This document shows, piece after piece, positions 8,506 to 15,823 of a DNA stretch of 38,949 nucleotides (positions are counted from its first letter, which is position 1; each line of letters starts with the position of its first letter). The stretch covers positions 1-38,949 of the forward strand of contig JALOLH010000049.1 in the NCBI GenBank assembly GCA_025456065.1, read 5' to 3'. Below the pieces are notes generated by a model. That model ran no database searches and was not told the origin of the DNA. It was given only the letters and a program-made list of their open reading frames with translations. The stretch is from Candidatus Nanopelagicales bacterium. Lineage in GTDB: Bacteria; Actinomycetota; Actinomycetes; S36-B12; CAIYMF01. Position numbers and translations under genes: made by a program.

Positions 8506-10190
8506 GCCGGGGACCCCAGTCCGACCTCGCCGTCCACGGCCCGCGCCTCGGCGACCGGGTCCGGCTCGGCGACACCGGCCTGACCCTCGAGGTGACCGCC
8601 GACGACCGGCTGCCGGGCGACGAGCTGCTGCTCGGCTTCGCCAAGACCGGGCGCGACGGCATCGGGCTGCAGGCCGTGCGCACCGACGAGTCCTGCGACG
8701 TCGTCATCACCAACGTGCTGCTCGTCGACGCCGTGCTCGGCGTCCGCGTCACGTCCATCGGGATCCGGGCCGGGCGCATCGTCGCGCTGGGCCGTTCCGG
8801 CAACCCCGACACCACCGACGGGATCGAGGTGGTCGTCGGCAGCGGCACGATCGTGGTGCCCGGCGAGGGCCTGATCGCCACGGCCGGCGGCATCGACCCG
8901 CACGTGCACGGCCTGTCGCCCCGGGTGATGGAGGCCGCGCTCGCCTCCGGCGTGACCAGCGTGATCGTCCAGGAGTTCGGGCCGTTCTGGGGCGTCGGCG
9001 TCGGCTCGGGCTGGGCGCTGCGCCGGGCGTACGCGGCCTTCGACGCCTGGCCGATCAACGTGGGCGTCCTGGGCCGGGGGGCCGCCTCGCGGCCCGGACC
9101 GCTGCTCGAGGCGCTCGAGGCCGGCGTGTGCGGGTTCAAGGTGCACGAGGACACCGGCGCCCACCGGCGCACCCTCGACACCGCGCTGACGGTGGCCGAG
9201 GAGCACGACGTCGCCGTCTGCCTGCACACCGACGGCCTGAACGAGGGCCTGACCGTCGAGGACACCCTCGCCGTGCTCGAGGGTCGAGCGGTGCACGCCT
9301 TCCACGTCGAGGGCTGCGGAGGGGGGCACACCCCGGACGTGCTGCGCCTGGCCGGCGTCGACCACGTGCTGGCCTCCTCGACCAACCCGACGCTGCCCTT
9401 CGGCGTGAACGCCCTGGCCGAGCACGTCTCGATGATCATGGTGAGCCACGGCCTGCACGCCGAGCTGCCCGGCGACGTCGAGCTGGCCCGGGCCCGCGTG
9501 CGCGCCGCCACCATGGGCGCGGAGAACCTGCTGCACGACCACGGCGTGATCCCGATGACCTCCTCGGACGCCCTGGGCATGGGCCGGGCCGGCGAGACGT
9601 GGCGGCGCACGTTCGCCCTGGCCGCGGTGACGAAGGGCGCCGACGGCGGCCACGCCGATGCCGAGGACGACGCGGCGGGCCACGACAACGACCGCGTCCT
9701 GCGCTACCTGGCGAAGCTCACGGTCAACCCCGCGATCGTGCACGGGGTCGCCCATGAGGTCGGCTCCCTGCAGGTCGGCCGGATGGCCGACATCGTGCTG
9801 TGGCGGCCCGCGTCGTTCGCCGCCAAGCCCGCGCTCGTGCTGAAGTCGGGCCTGCCGGCGTGGGGACCGCTCGGCGACCCGAACGCCACGATCGACAGCG
9901 TCGAGCCGCTGCGCCTCGGCCCACAGTTCGGCGGGCACGGGGCCGCGCCCGCCCAGCTCTCGGTGCTGTTCACGAACGCCGCGGCCGACGAGTCGACGCC
10001 GTTCCCCACGGCTCGCCGCCGCGTCCCCGTGCGCGGCACCCGGTCCGTGCGGCTGTCGCAGCTGGTCCGCAACGCCACGCTCGCCGACGTCCGCGTCGAC
10101 CCGCGCAGCACCGAGGTCACGATGGACGGCCGGCCACTGCGGTTCGGGCCGGTCGACCGGGTGCCGCTGCAACGGCTGTACTTCCTCTAG
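8502..10190 (+). CDS. ureC: Divergent urease alpha-subunit-like nickel amidohydrolase
   Basis: The product has 562 residues, the usual urease alpha length. All nickel ligands align with the Klebsiella enzyme: H134 and H136 (DPHVH), the carbamylated lysine K213 (GFKVHED), H242, H268 (FHVEGCGGGH) and D356 (SSD). The substrate-contact H215, the flap histidine H316 and the equivalent of R336 are also kept. Several normally invariant stretches differ. The mobile-flap cysteine is S315 (MIMVSHG). The loop usually written GGTGPATGTNATTCTPG is replaced by QEFGPFWGVGVGSG. HEDWG is HEDTG. A His/Asp-rich stretch (HADAEDDAAGH) sits at 384-394. It could be a slow urease, or an amidohydrolase for a substituted urea or guanidine. 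Nickel-loading proteins would have to come from elsewhere. It is translationally coupled to ureAB. Confidence 0.85.
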   Translation: MSRGPQSDLAVHGPRLGDRVRLGDTGLTLEVTADDRLPGDELLLGFAKTGRDGIGLQAVRTDESCDVVITNVLLVDAVLGVRVTSIGIRAGRIVALGRSGNPDTTDGIEVVVGSGTIVVPGEGLIATAGGIDPHVHGLSPRVMEAALASGVTSVIVQEFGPFWGVGVGSGWALRRAYAAFDAWPINVGVLGRGAASRPGPLLEALEAGVCGFKVHEDTGAHRRTLDTALTVAEEHDVAVCLHTDGLNEGLTVEDTLAVLEGRAVHAFHVEGCGGGHTPDVLRLAGVDHVLASSTNPTLPFGVNALAEHVSMIMVSHGLHAELPGDVELARARVRAATMGAENLLHDHGVIPMTSSDALGMGRAGETWRRTFALAAVTKGADGGHADAEDDAAGHDNDRVLRYLAKLTVNPAIVHGVAHEVGSLQVGRMADIVLWRPASFAAKPALVLKSGLPAWGPLGDPNATIDSVEPLRLGPQFGGHGAAPAQLSVLFTNAAADESTPFPTARRRVPVRGTRSVRLSQLVRNATLADVRVDPRSTEVTMDGRPLRFGPVDRVPLQRLYFL

Positions 10191-10378
10191 GGCCGTCGCC
10201 GCCCGACCTCTGGACGGCGGGCGCTGGCGCACCATCGTCTCGAGCTTCGGCATCGGCCGGAACGCCCGCGCCCGTGATTCCCTCGAGGGCCGTCGCCGCC
10301 CGACCTCAGAACGGCAAGCGCTGGCGCACCATCGTCGTGACCGTCTCGAGCTTCGGCATCGGCCGGAACGCCCGCGCC
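10189..10378. repeat. Imperfect tandem duplication of the aldo/keto reductase 3' end
   Basis: The block 10189-10272 (84 bases) repeats as 10286-10378 (93 bases). Both begin AGGGCCGTCGCCGCCCGACC and end in CATCGGCCGGAACGCCCGCG followed by CC. The upstream copy lacks nine bases (GTGACCGTC) and has a few substitutions. The downstream copy contains the true 3' end of the minus-strand aldo/keto reductase gene. The first base pair of the upstream copy is part of the ureC stop codon TAG, so the duplication boundary lies exactly at the ureC end. Confidence 0.85.
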
Positions 10379-11286
10379 TGCGCGGTCAGCTCGGCCACCT
10401 CGTCATCGGTCAGGTCGAGGTCGGCGGCGGCGGCGTTCGACTCCACCTGGGCGACGCTCGAGGCGCCCGGGATCACCACGACCGACGGGTGGTGGATCAG
10501 CCAGGCCAGCGCCACCTGTGCGGGCGTCGCGTCGTGCGACGCGGCGACGTCACGCAGCGCGTCGAGCAGGCCGGTGGCCCGGCGCAGGTTCTCCTCGAGG
10601 AACAGCGGGTTCATGGCCCGCACGGCCCCGGTGGGCGGATGGGCCGCGTCGTAGCGGCCCGTGAGCATGCCCTGGGCGAGCGGGCTCCAGGCGATGACGA
10701 TGCGACCCTGCTCGGCCGCCCACGGCACGAGCGTGTCGAGCGGCTTGGCGTGCGTGAGGGCGAACTGCACCTGGTTGCTGAGCACCCGTCGGCCGAGCGC
10801 CCGCTCGGCGTCCTGCCAGCGCCCGAGGGAGTAGTTGCTGACCCCGACCTCGACGACCGTGCCGTCCTCCACCAGCCGACGCATGCCGGGCATGGTGAAG
10901 CCGTCACGGACCACGGGGTTCGGCTGGTGCACCTGGTAGAGGTCGATCGAGGCGACCCCGAGCCGCTGCGCGCTGGCCCGGCCGCGCTGCTCGACGATGG
11001 GCGCCACCGGCAGCAGGGGGAAGAGCTTGGTGGCGAGGAACGCCTGCTCCTTCATGCCGCAGCGGTCCAGCGCACGGCCGAGGATCCGCTCGCTCTCCCC
11101 GAACGCGTAGGCCTCCGCGGTATCGAACAGCGTGATGCCGAGCTCCGCCGCGCGGGCCACGAGCTGGTCGGCGACCCCGGTGCGGTAGTCCTCGCCGTAG
11201 CCCCACTCCCGCGACCCGAACTGCCAGGTCCCCAGCCCGATCCGCGAGATCGGCTTGGCCGTGTCGATGCCCTCGAGGTACTTCAT
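10306..11286 (-). CDS. Aldo/keto reductase
   Basis: The product has 326 residues and is an NADPH-dependent aldo/keto reductase with a TIM-barrel fold. The catalytic tetrad can be placed: Asp and Tyr in LFDTAEAYAFGESE, Lys in FLATKLFP and His in LYQVHQPN. Other signatures are RIGLGTWQFG near the N-terminus, VSNYSLGRW, NQVQFALTH, AWSPLAQGMLTGRY and the cofactor-end motif VIPGASSVAQVE. This resembles the oxidoreductases often annotated as general stress protein 69 or YajO-like; the true substrate cannot be told. The ATG is supported by GAGGAG 6 bases upstream. It diverges from thpR across 117 bases and converges on ureC. Its last codons are partly duplicated downstream. Confidence 0.9.
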   Translation of the reverse strand: MKYLEGIDTAKPISRIGLGTWQFGSREWGYGEDYRTGVADQLVARAAELGITLFDTAEAYAFGESERILGRALDRCGMKEQAFLATKLFPLLPVAPIVEQRGRASAQRLGVASIDLYQVHQPNPVVRDGFTMPGMRRLVEDGTVVEVGVSNYSLGRWQDAERALGRRVLSNQVQFALTHAKPLDTLVPWAAEQGRIVIAWSPLAQGMLTGRYDAAHPPTGAVRAMNPLFLEENLRRATGLLDALRDVAASHDATPAQVALAWLIHHPSVVVIPGASSVAQVESNAAAADLDLTDDEVAELTAQARAFRPMPKLETVTTMVRQRLPF

Positions 11287-11403
11287 CGCGCGCTCCTCAC
11301 GCCGGGATCCGCCGGGCCCGATCCAATCACCCCGGCCCACTGGCGCATCTGTGGGCGTGCAGACCGCGAGCGACGCGACCGCGGTTCGGCGGATGATCGG
11401 GGC

Positions 11404-11937
11404 ATGGGCGAGCGCCTGTTCGTCGCCATCTGGCCCGACGCCGTGGCCAGGGCGGCCCTGCGGTCCGACGTGGACCGCGCCCGGACCGCCCACCCCGACC
11501 TGCGCTGGCAGGCCGAGGAGCGCTGGCACGTGACCCTGGCCTTCCTCGGCGACGTCGACCCGGTGGCGGCGGGGCGCCGGCTGGACGCCCTGGCCCGGCG
11601 CTCCCTTCCGGCGGCCGAGCCGGTGCGGACCGCCGGATCGGGGGCGTTCGGACCGGTGCTCTGGGTCGGTGTGCAGCACGGGCCGTGGCTGCGCGACCTG
11701 GCCCGAGCGGCGCAGGACCGCCTGCACGTGCCGGACCGCCGGTTCCGTGCCCACGTCACGGTGGCCCGGGCCCGCGGCGCGGACCCCAGCGGCGCGGCGC
11801 GGGCAGCGGTCCCCGCCCTGGCCGGGCACCTCGGTCCGCACTGGCTGCCCGGCGGGCTCACGCTGGTGGCCTCGCGCACGGGGCCGCAGCCCAGCTACCA
11901 CGTGCGCCGCAGCTGGCCGCTGCAGTCGGGAACCTGA
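11404..11937 (+). CDS. thpR: RNA 2',3'-cyclic phosphodiesterase
   Basis: The product has 177 residues and belongs to the 2H phosphoesterase superfamily, formerly annotated as LigT. It opens 2',3'-cyclic phosphate ends of RNA. Both catalytic H-x-T motifs are present: HVTL at residues 42-45 and HVTV at 117-120. The opening GERLFVAIWPD and the tail LVASRTGPQPSYHVRRSWPL are also typical. The ATG is preceded by a weak GATCGGGG. The gene stands alone between two minus-strand genes. It converges on mdh, with a strong inverted repeat in the 239-base gap between them. Confidence 0.9.
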   Translation: MGERLFVAIWPDAVARAALRSDVDRARTAHPDLRWQAEERWHVTLAFLGDVDPVAAGRRLDALARRSLPAAEPVRTAGSGAFGPVLWVGVQHGPWLRDLARAAQDRLHVPDRRFRAHVTVARARGADPSGAARAAVPALAGHLGPHWLPGGLTLVASRTGPQPSYHVRRSWPLQSGT

Positions 11938-12048
11938 GCCACGATGGGGCCGGCCGCCCGCGCGTCCGCCGCACTTCCACCCGGCGACGCGCCGGATTCC
12001 GTCGTTCTCGGCTGCGCGCAGGAGGGATTCGCCGCAGCCTGCGCTGCG

Positions 12049-12091
12049 AACCGTCGTTCTCGAGGCCGTCACGGGCTCGAGAACGACGGTT
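12049..12091. terminator. Perfect 16-bp inverted repeat between convergent thpR and mdh
   Basis: The arms AACCGTCGTTCTCGAG (12049-12064) and CTCGAGAACGACGGTT (12076-12091) are perfectly complementary around an 11-base loop. The position between two convergent genes suits a bidirectional terminator. The left arm core CCGTCGTTCTCG also occurs as a separate direct copy at 11999-12010, which is unusual for a simple terminator and hints at a small repeated element. The rest of 11938-12176 shows no gene. Confidence 0.65.
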
Positions 12092-12176
12092 CCTGCGCGG
12101 GCCGAGGTAGGGACCGTCGGCGACGTCGGTCGTAGCGCCGGTTTCCGGCGCGCGACCCCCACGCCCGGCGGTGCTG

Positions 12177-13136
12177 CTACAGGTCCGTGACGTCCGCCTG
12201 CTTGGCGCGCACCGCCTCGGCCGCCTCCTTCAGGCCCGCGAGCTCGGACTCGGTGAGGTCGCCCTCCACGACGCGACGCACGCCCTCGCGGCCGATCTCG
12301 GCCTCGACGCCCAGGTACACCCCGGAGATCCCGTACTCGCCGTCGACCCAGGCGCACACCGGCATGACCGCGCCGGCGTCCTCGATCACGGCCTTCGCCA
12401 TGCGCGCGGCCGCCGCGGACGGCGCGTAGTACGCCGACCCGGTCTTCAGCAGCGCGACCACCTCGGCGCCGCCGTTGCGGGTGCGCACGACCAGCTCCTC
12501 GACCTTGTCGGCCGGCAGCATCTCGGACAGCGGCCGGCCGTCGACCGTGCACCGCGAGGGCACCGGCACCATGGTGTCGCCGTGCGAGCCGAGGGTCAGG
12601 GTCTGCACCGAGCCGACCGGCACGCCGAGCTCGACGGCCACGAAGTTGGAGAACCGGGCGGTGTCGAGCATGCCGGCCTGGCCCATGACCCGCTGCTTGG
12701 GGAACCCGGAGGCGAGCTGCGTGAGCGCGGTCATCTCGTCCAGCGGGTTCGACACGACGATGATCACGGCGTTCGGCGAGTGCTGCGCGAGGTTCTCGGC
12801 CACGTTGCGCACGATCTTGGCGTTGACCTCGATGAGGTCCATCCGGCTCATGCCCGGCTTGCGCGGCAGGCCCGCGGTCACCACGACCACGTCCGATCCG
12901 GCGGTGGCCTCGTACCCGGCACCGGTGGCGGGGTCGGTGGTCTGCCCGACGACGGTCGTCTCGAAGCCCTCGATCGGCCGCGACTGGTTGAGGTCCAGCG
13001 CCAGGCCCTCCGGGCGCCCCTCCAGGATGTCGGTGAGCACGACGGTCTCGAACACGTTGTACTCGGCGAGCCGCTGGGCGGTGGTGGAGCCGTAGAAGCC
13101 GGCGCCGACGACGGTGACCTTGCCGTTCAGGGACAT
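12177..13136 (-). CDS. mdh: Malate dehydrogenase, lactate-dehydrogenase-like type
   Basis: The product has 319 residues and converts malate to oxaloacetate with NAD in the citric acid cycle. The N-terminal dinucleotide-binding motif is VTVVGAGFYGSTTAQRLAE. The mobile loop GLPRKPGMSRMDL carries arginine at the specificity position, which favours malate over pyruvate. VVSNPLDEMT and the catalytic histidine in LTLGSHGDTMVPVP are intact. The length and the PSRCTVDGRPL segment are those of the LDH-like malate dehydrogenases, not the longer Thermus-type enzyme used by Streptomyces and mycobacteria. The ATG follows AGAGG at good spacing. A 34-base tandem repeat lies upstream, between it and rsgA. 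Confidence 0.94.
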   Translation of the reverse strand: MSLNGKVTVVGAGFYGSTTAQRLAEYNVFETVVLTDILEGRPEGLALDLNQSRPIEGFETTVVGQTTDPATGAGYEATAGSDVVVVTAGLPRKPGMSRMDLIEVNAKIVRNVAENLAQHSPNAVIIVVSNPLDEMTALTQLASGFPKQRVMGQAGMLDTARFSNFVAVELGVPVGSVQTLTLGSHGDTMVPVPSRCTVDGRPLSEMLPADKVEELVVRTRNGGAEVVALLKTGSAYYAPSAAAARMAKAVIEDAGAVMPVCAWVDGEYGISGVYLGVEAEIGREGVRRVVEGDLTESELAGLKEAAEAVRAKQADVTDL

Positions 13137-13221
13137 GGAATTCCTCTCTGCCGCGCCGGGATCCACCGGCGCCCACGGGTGCCGCCCAGACTACCGAGGG
13201 CGCCGCACCCAGCCGGAGCCG

Positions 13222-13323
13222 GTCGGAGCGGGCGCCGGGCACCACCGGACCAGGGGTCGGAGCGGGCGCCGGGCACCACCGGACCAGGGGCCGGAGCGGG
13301 CGCCCGGCACCACCGGACCAGGG
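13222..13323. repeat. Three tandem copies of a 34-base repeat
   Basis: The copies are 13222-13255, 13256-13289 and 13290-13323. Each begins near GTCGGAGCGGGCGCC and ends CACCACCGGACCAGGG. Copies one and two are identical, and copy three differs at about three positions. A degenerate fourth copy (13324-13358) runs into the rsgA 3' end. There are no spacers, so this is not a CRISPR array. It sits in the rsgA-mdh gap, on the promoter side of mdh. Confidence 0.85.
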
Positions 13324-13352
13324 CCCGAACGACCGCCCGGCCCCGCACCGGG

Positions 13353-14450
13353 TCAGGGTCGGGAGCGGCCCTTCCCCGACCGCACCATGCGGCCGAACTG
13401 CCGGCCGTACGCACGGTGCGCCTGGGGCGAGGACCGCGTCGCCGCGCTCGCCAGCTCCCGCTGCAGCCGCAACCAGCCGTCGTGGCGGTCGCGGGCCAGC
13501 CTGCCGTCGTCCACGGCGGCGAGCACCGCGCAGCCCGGCTCGATCCGGTGGCCGCAGTCGGCGAACCGGCAGTCGGCCGCCAGCTCGAGGACCTCGGGGA
13601 AGACGGCGTCCACCGCGTCGGCGTCGGCCGCGAGCCCGACCGACCTGATTCCCGGGGTGTCGATGATCGCGCCACCCGAGGGCCCCGGCAGCAGGTGCAG
13701 CTGGCGGGCGGTGGTCGTGTGCCGGCCCTTGGCGTCACCGGACCGCACCGCACCCGTGGCGGCCGCGGCCCGACCCAGCAGGGCGTTGGCCAGCGTGGAC
13801 TTGCCGGAGCCGGACTCGCCGACCAGGACGGCGGTCCGCCCGGCCAGCCGGGCGCGCACGGCCGCCAGGCCGAGCCCCTCGAGGGCAGCACAGGCGAGCA
13901 CCTCGATGCCCGGGTGCTCGAGCTCGAGCCGCGGCAGGTCGACCGCGTCGGGCTCGACGGCCTTGGTGACCACCAGCACCGGGACGGCGCCGCAGTCCCA
14001 GGCCTGCGCGGCCACCCGCTGCACCCGCCCGGCCCGCAGCGGACGGTCGACGCCGCAGACGATCAGGACGAGGTCGACGTTGGCGGCCAGCGCCTGCTCG
14101 CCGACCTCGTCGGCGGCGAGGCGGCGCAGGAGGGCCGACCGCGGCAGGACCGCGGCGACGGGCACGACACCGTCGGCACCGGGGTCGCAGGGGAGGGCGA
14201 CCCAGTCGCCGACGGTCGGCGTCGGGTCCAGGCGCCGGGACGCCAGCAGCGTGCGCTCGCCGTGCGTGGTGCGGGCGAGCAGCGTGTGCCCGTCGTGGCG
14301 GACCACCCGGGCCGGGCACGTGCCGGGCGGCAGCTGGGGGATGCGGGAGTCGCGCCAGCCGAACGGCTGGAGCGCGGAACAGTCATGCAACGGGAACACC
14401 TCGTCGAGGAGCGCCGGTGGCCGGCGGTGCGGACGCCCTCGCGGGCGCAC
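13353..14450 (-). CDS. rsgA: Ribosome small-subunit-dependent GTPase A
   Basis: The product has 365 residues from GTG 14450. It is a circularly permuted GTPase acting in late maturation of the 30S subunit. An N-terminal OB-fold (about residues 35-115) precedes the G domain. In permuted order there is G4 as VVTKAVEPD, G1 as GESGSGKSTLAN and G3 as IDTPG. The C-terminal zinc site is CRFADCGHRIEPGC (C-x4-C-x-H-x5-C). The G4 motif is odd: relatives carry N/T-K-x-D, but here the aspartate position reads valine (codon GTC; GAC would restore it). The start is uncertain; an in-frame GTG giving MFPLHDCSALQPFGW may be the true one. It lies 6 bases after a 13-codon ORF with a strong ribosome-binding site. 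Confidence 0.9.
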   Translation of the reverse strand: MRPRGRPHRRPPALLDEVFPLHDCSALQPFGWRDSRIPQLPPGTCPARVVRHDGHTLLARTTHGERTLLASRRLDPTPTVGDWVALPCDPGADGVVPVAAVLPRSALLRRLAADEVGEQALAANVDLVLIVCGVDRPLRAGRVQRVAAQAWDCGAVPVLVVTKAVEPDAVDLPRLELEHPGIEVLACAALEGLGLAAVRARLAGRTAVLVGESGSGKSTLANALLGRAAAATGAVRSGDAKGRHTTTARQLHLLPGPSGGAIIDTPGIRSVGLAADADAVDAVFPEVLELAADCRFADCGHRIEPGCAVLAAVDDGRLARDRHDGWLRLQRELASAATRSSPQAHRAYGRQFGRMVRSGKGRSRP

Positions 14451-14456
14451 GCAGGG

Positions 14457-14498
14457 TCAGGGGATCGTGCGGAGGACGGCAGGCGTGATGACGGTCAT
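14457..14498 (-). CDS. Predicted 13-residue leader peptide upstream of rsgA
   Basis: The minus strand reads GGAAGGAGGGAGCAGCC, then ATG and a 13-codon frame MTVITPAVLRTIP ending in TGA, 6 bases before the GTG of rsgA. The ribosome-binding site is the strongest in this block, while rsgA itself has none of its own. This suggests that a short peptide is translated and couples ribosomes to rsgA. I know no family for it. It could also be a chance frame with the site serving a different start. Confidence 0.45.
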   Translation of the reverse strand: MTVITPAVLRTIP

Positions 14499-14537
14499 GG
14501 CTGCTCCCTCCTTCCCACCTCGATCAGTGCGGGGCCC

Positions 14538-14543
14538 ACGGTA
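14538..14543 (-). promoter_or_regulatory. Possible -10 box (TACCGT) ahead of the leader ORF and rsgA
   Basis: The minus strand reads TACCGT about 39 bases before the leader ATG, fitting TANNNT and leaving a leader of roughly 33 bases. It lies in the 120-base gap between the DUF3017 gene and rsgA. No -35 element was recognised. Confidence 0.3.
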
Positions 14544-14570
14544 CCGCGGGGCGGGGTGGACCGGAAGGGG

Positions 14571-14936
14571 CTAGGACGGCGGCGGGACGACCAGGGCCAG
14601 GATCGACAGGCCGATCGCGAGGAACCCGAGGCAGGCGAGATCCACCGCCCGGCTGCGCACCGCCAGCCAGCCGGCGCCGCTGTCCTCCAGGAGCATGCGC
14701 AGGAAGAACGCGAGCATGACGAAGGCGGCGAACAGCACGGCGCCGCGGCGGAAGTGGTCCGCGGCAACGATCCCGAGGGAGAGCACCAGCCCGGACAGCA
14801 CGAGCACGGTGGGCCACTGGTACCGGGGTCCCTCGGCCCCCCGCGCCTCCTCGATGGCGAGGGCGGCGTCCTCCTCGACCCGGTCGGCGTAGAAGGGGTC
14901 GCGCTCCTCGGGCAGGGGCACCGGTTCGGCCATCAC
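14571..14936 (-). CDS. DUF3017 domain-containing membrane protein
   Basis: The product has 120-121 residues with an acidic N-terminus ([18 protein letters not shown]) and three hydrophobic segments, near residues 43-60, 64-82 and 98-117. The motif [19 protein letters not shown] between the first and second helices is the DUF3017 signature. This family of unknown function is typically encoded directly after folD in actinobacteria, as here. The start overlaps the folD stop. GTG 14936 gives a GTGA overlap; ATG 14933 would give TGATG. Either way it is translationally coupled to folD. It is presumably an integral cytoplasmic-membrane protein. Confidence 0.85.
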   Translation of the reverse strand: MMAEPVPLPEERDPFYADRVEEDAALAIEEARGAEGPRYQWPTVLVLSGLVLSLGIVAADHFRRGAVLFAAFVMLAFFLRMLLEDSGAGWLAVRSRAVDLACLGFLAIGLSILALVVPPPS

Positions 14937-15799
14937 CCGACCTGCCCCCGGGCGGCGGCCTCCACCACGTTGGCCAGCAGCATCGCCCGGGTCATCGGGC
15001 CGACCCCGCCCGGCATCGGCGCGAGGTACCCGGCGACGTCGCGGACGTCGGGGTGCACGTCGCCCACCAGGCCGGAGTCGGTCCGGGTGATGCCCACGTC
15101 CAGCACGGCGGCCCCGGGTCGGACGACCGCGGCCGTGACCAGGTGCGGAACGCCCGCGGCGGCCACCACGATGTCCGCGGCGCGCAGGTGGGCCGCGACG
15201 TCACGGGTGCCGGTGTGGCACAGGGTCACCGTGGCGTTCTCGGACTTGCGGGTCAGCAGCAGGCCCAGCGGGCGCCCGACGGTGACCCCACGGCCCAGGA
15301 CGCAGACCTCCGCGCCGGCGATCGGCACGTCGTAGCGGCGCAGCAGCTCGACGATGCCGCGCGGGGTGCAGGGCAGCGGCCCCGGGGTGCCCAGCACGAG
15401 TCGGCCGAGGTTCGACGGGTGCAGGCCGTCGGCGTCCTTCGCCGGGTCCATCGCCTCGAGCACGGCGTTGGCGTCCAGGCCCGCGGGCAGCGGCAGCTGC
15501 ACGATGTAGCCGGTGCACTCCGCTGCCGCGTTGAGGTCGGCCACCGCGGCCAGGACGTCGGCCTGCGTGGCGGTCGCCGGCAGGTCCACCCGGATCGAGT
15601 GGATGCCCACCTCGGCGCAGTCCCGGTGCTTGCCGCCGACGTAGGCGTGGCTGCCGGGGTCGTCGCCGACGAGGATCGTGCCCAGGCCCGGCATCGTGCC
15701 GGCGGCACGCAGGGCGGCGACCCTGGTGGCCAGCTCGGCCCTCACCGATGCCGCGGTCGCCTTGCCGTCGAGGATGGTCGCCGTCACGGCGCACATCAT
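14933..15799 (-). CDS. folD: Bifunctional methylenetetrahydrofolate dehydrogenase/cyclohydrolase
   Basis: The product has 288 residues and interconverts 5,10-methylene- and 10-formyl-tetrahydrofolate in the cytoplasm, feeding the purH step encoded nearby. Family motifs include [19 protein letters not shown] with the catalytic lysine in [15 protein letters not shown], the [15 protein letters not shown] [23 protein letters not shown], the NADP-binding [14 protein letters not shown], and [15 protein letters not shown] near the end. ATG 15799 is preceded by AGGTGGG. An internal GTG at 15787, giving MTATILDG, is an alternative start without a ribosome site. It lies 24 bases after the HAD gene and overlaps the DUF3017 gene. 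Confidence 0.95.
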   Translation of the reverse strand: MMCAVTATILDGKATAASVRAELATRVAALRAAGTMPGLGTILVGDDPGSHAYVGGKHRDCAEVGIHSIRVDLPATATQADVLAAVADLNAAAECTGYIVQLPLPAGLDANAVLEAMDPAKDADGLHPSNLGRLVLGTPGPLPCTPRGIVELLRRYDVPIAGAEVCVLGRGVTVGRPLGLLLTRKSENATVTLCHTGTRDVAAHLRAADIVVAAAGVPHLVTAAVVRPGAAVLDVGITRTDSGLVGDVHPDVRDVAGYLAPMPGGVGPMTRAMLLANVVEAAARGQVG

Positions 15800-15823
15800 C
15801 GCAGGCGCCCACCTGCCCCCGGC

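Noticed and set aside
9630-9690. The His/Asp-rich stretch of ureC as a possible frameshift or assembly error.
   Set aside because: The frame continues cleanly into the conserved DNDRVLRYLAKLTVNPAI segment, so it is a genuine in-frame insertion or loop variant.
10191-10305. A short minus-strand frame starting in the upstream copy of the duplication and running through ureC.
   Set aside because: It borrows its start from the duplicated reductase tail and is otherwise antisense to ureC, with no protein-like features.
13222-13358. Tandem 34-base repeats resembling a CRISPR array in unit length.
   Set aside because: The units abut with no spacers and no cas genes are present.
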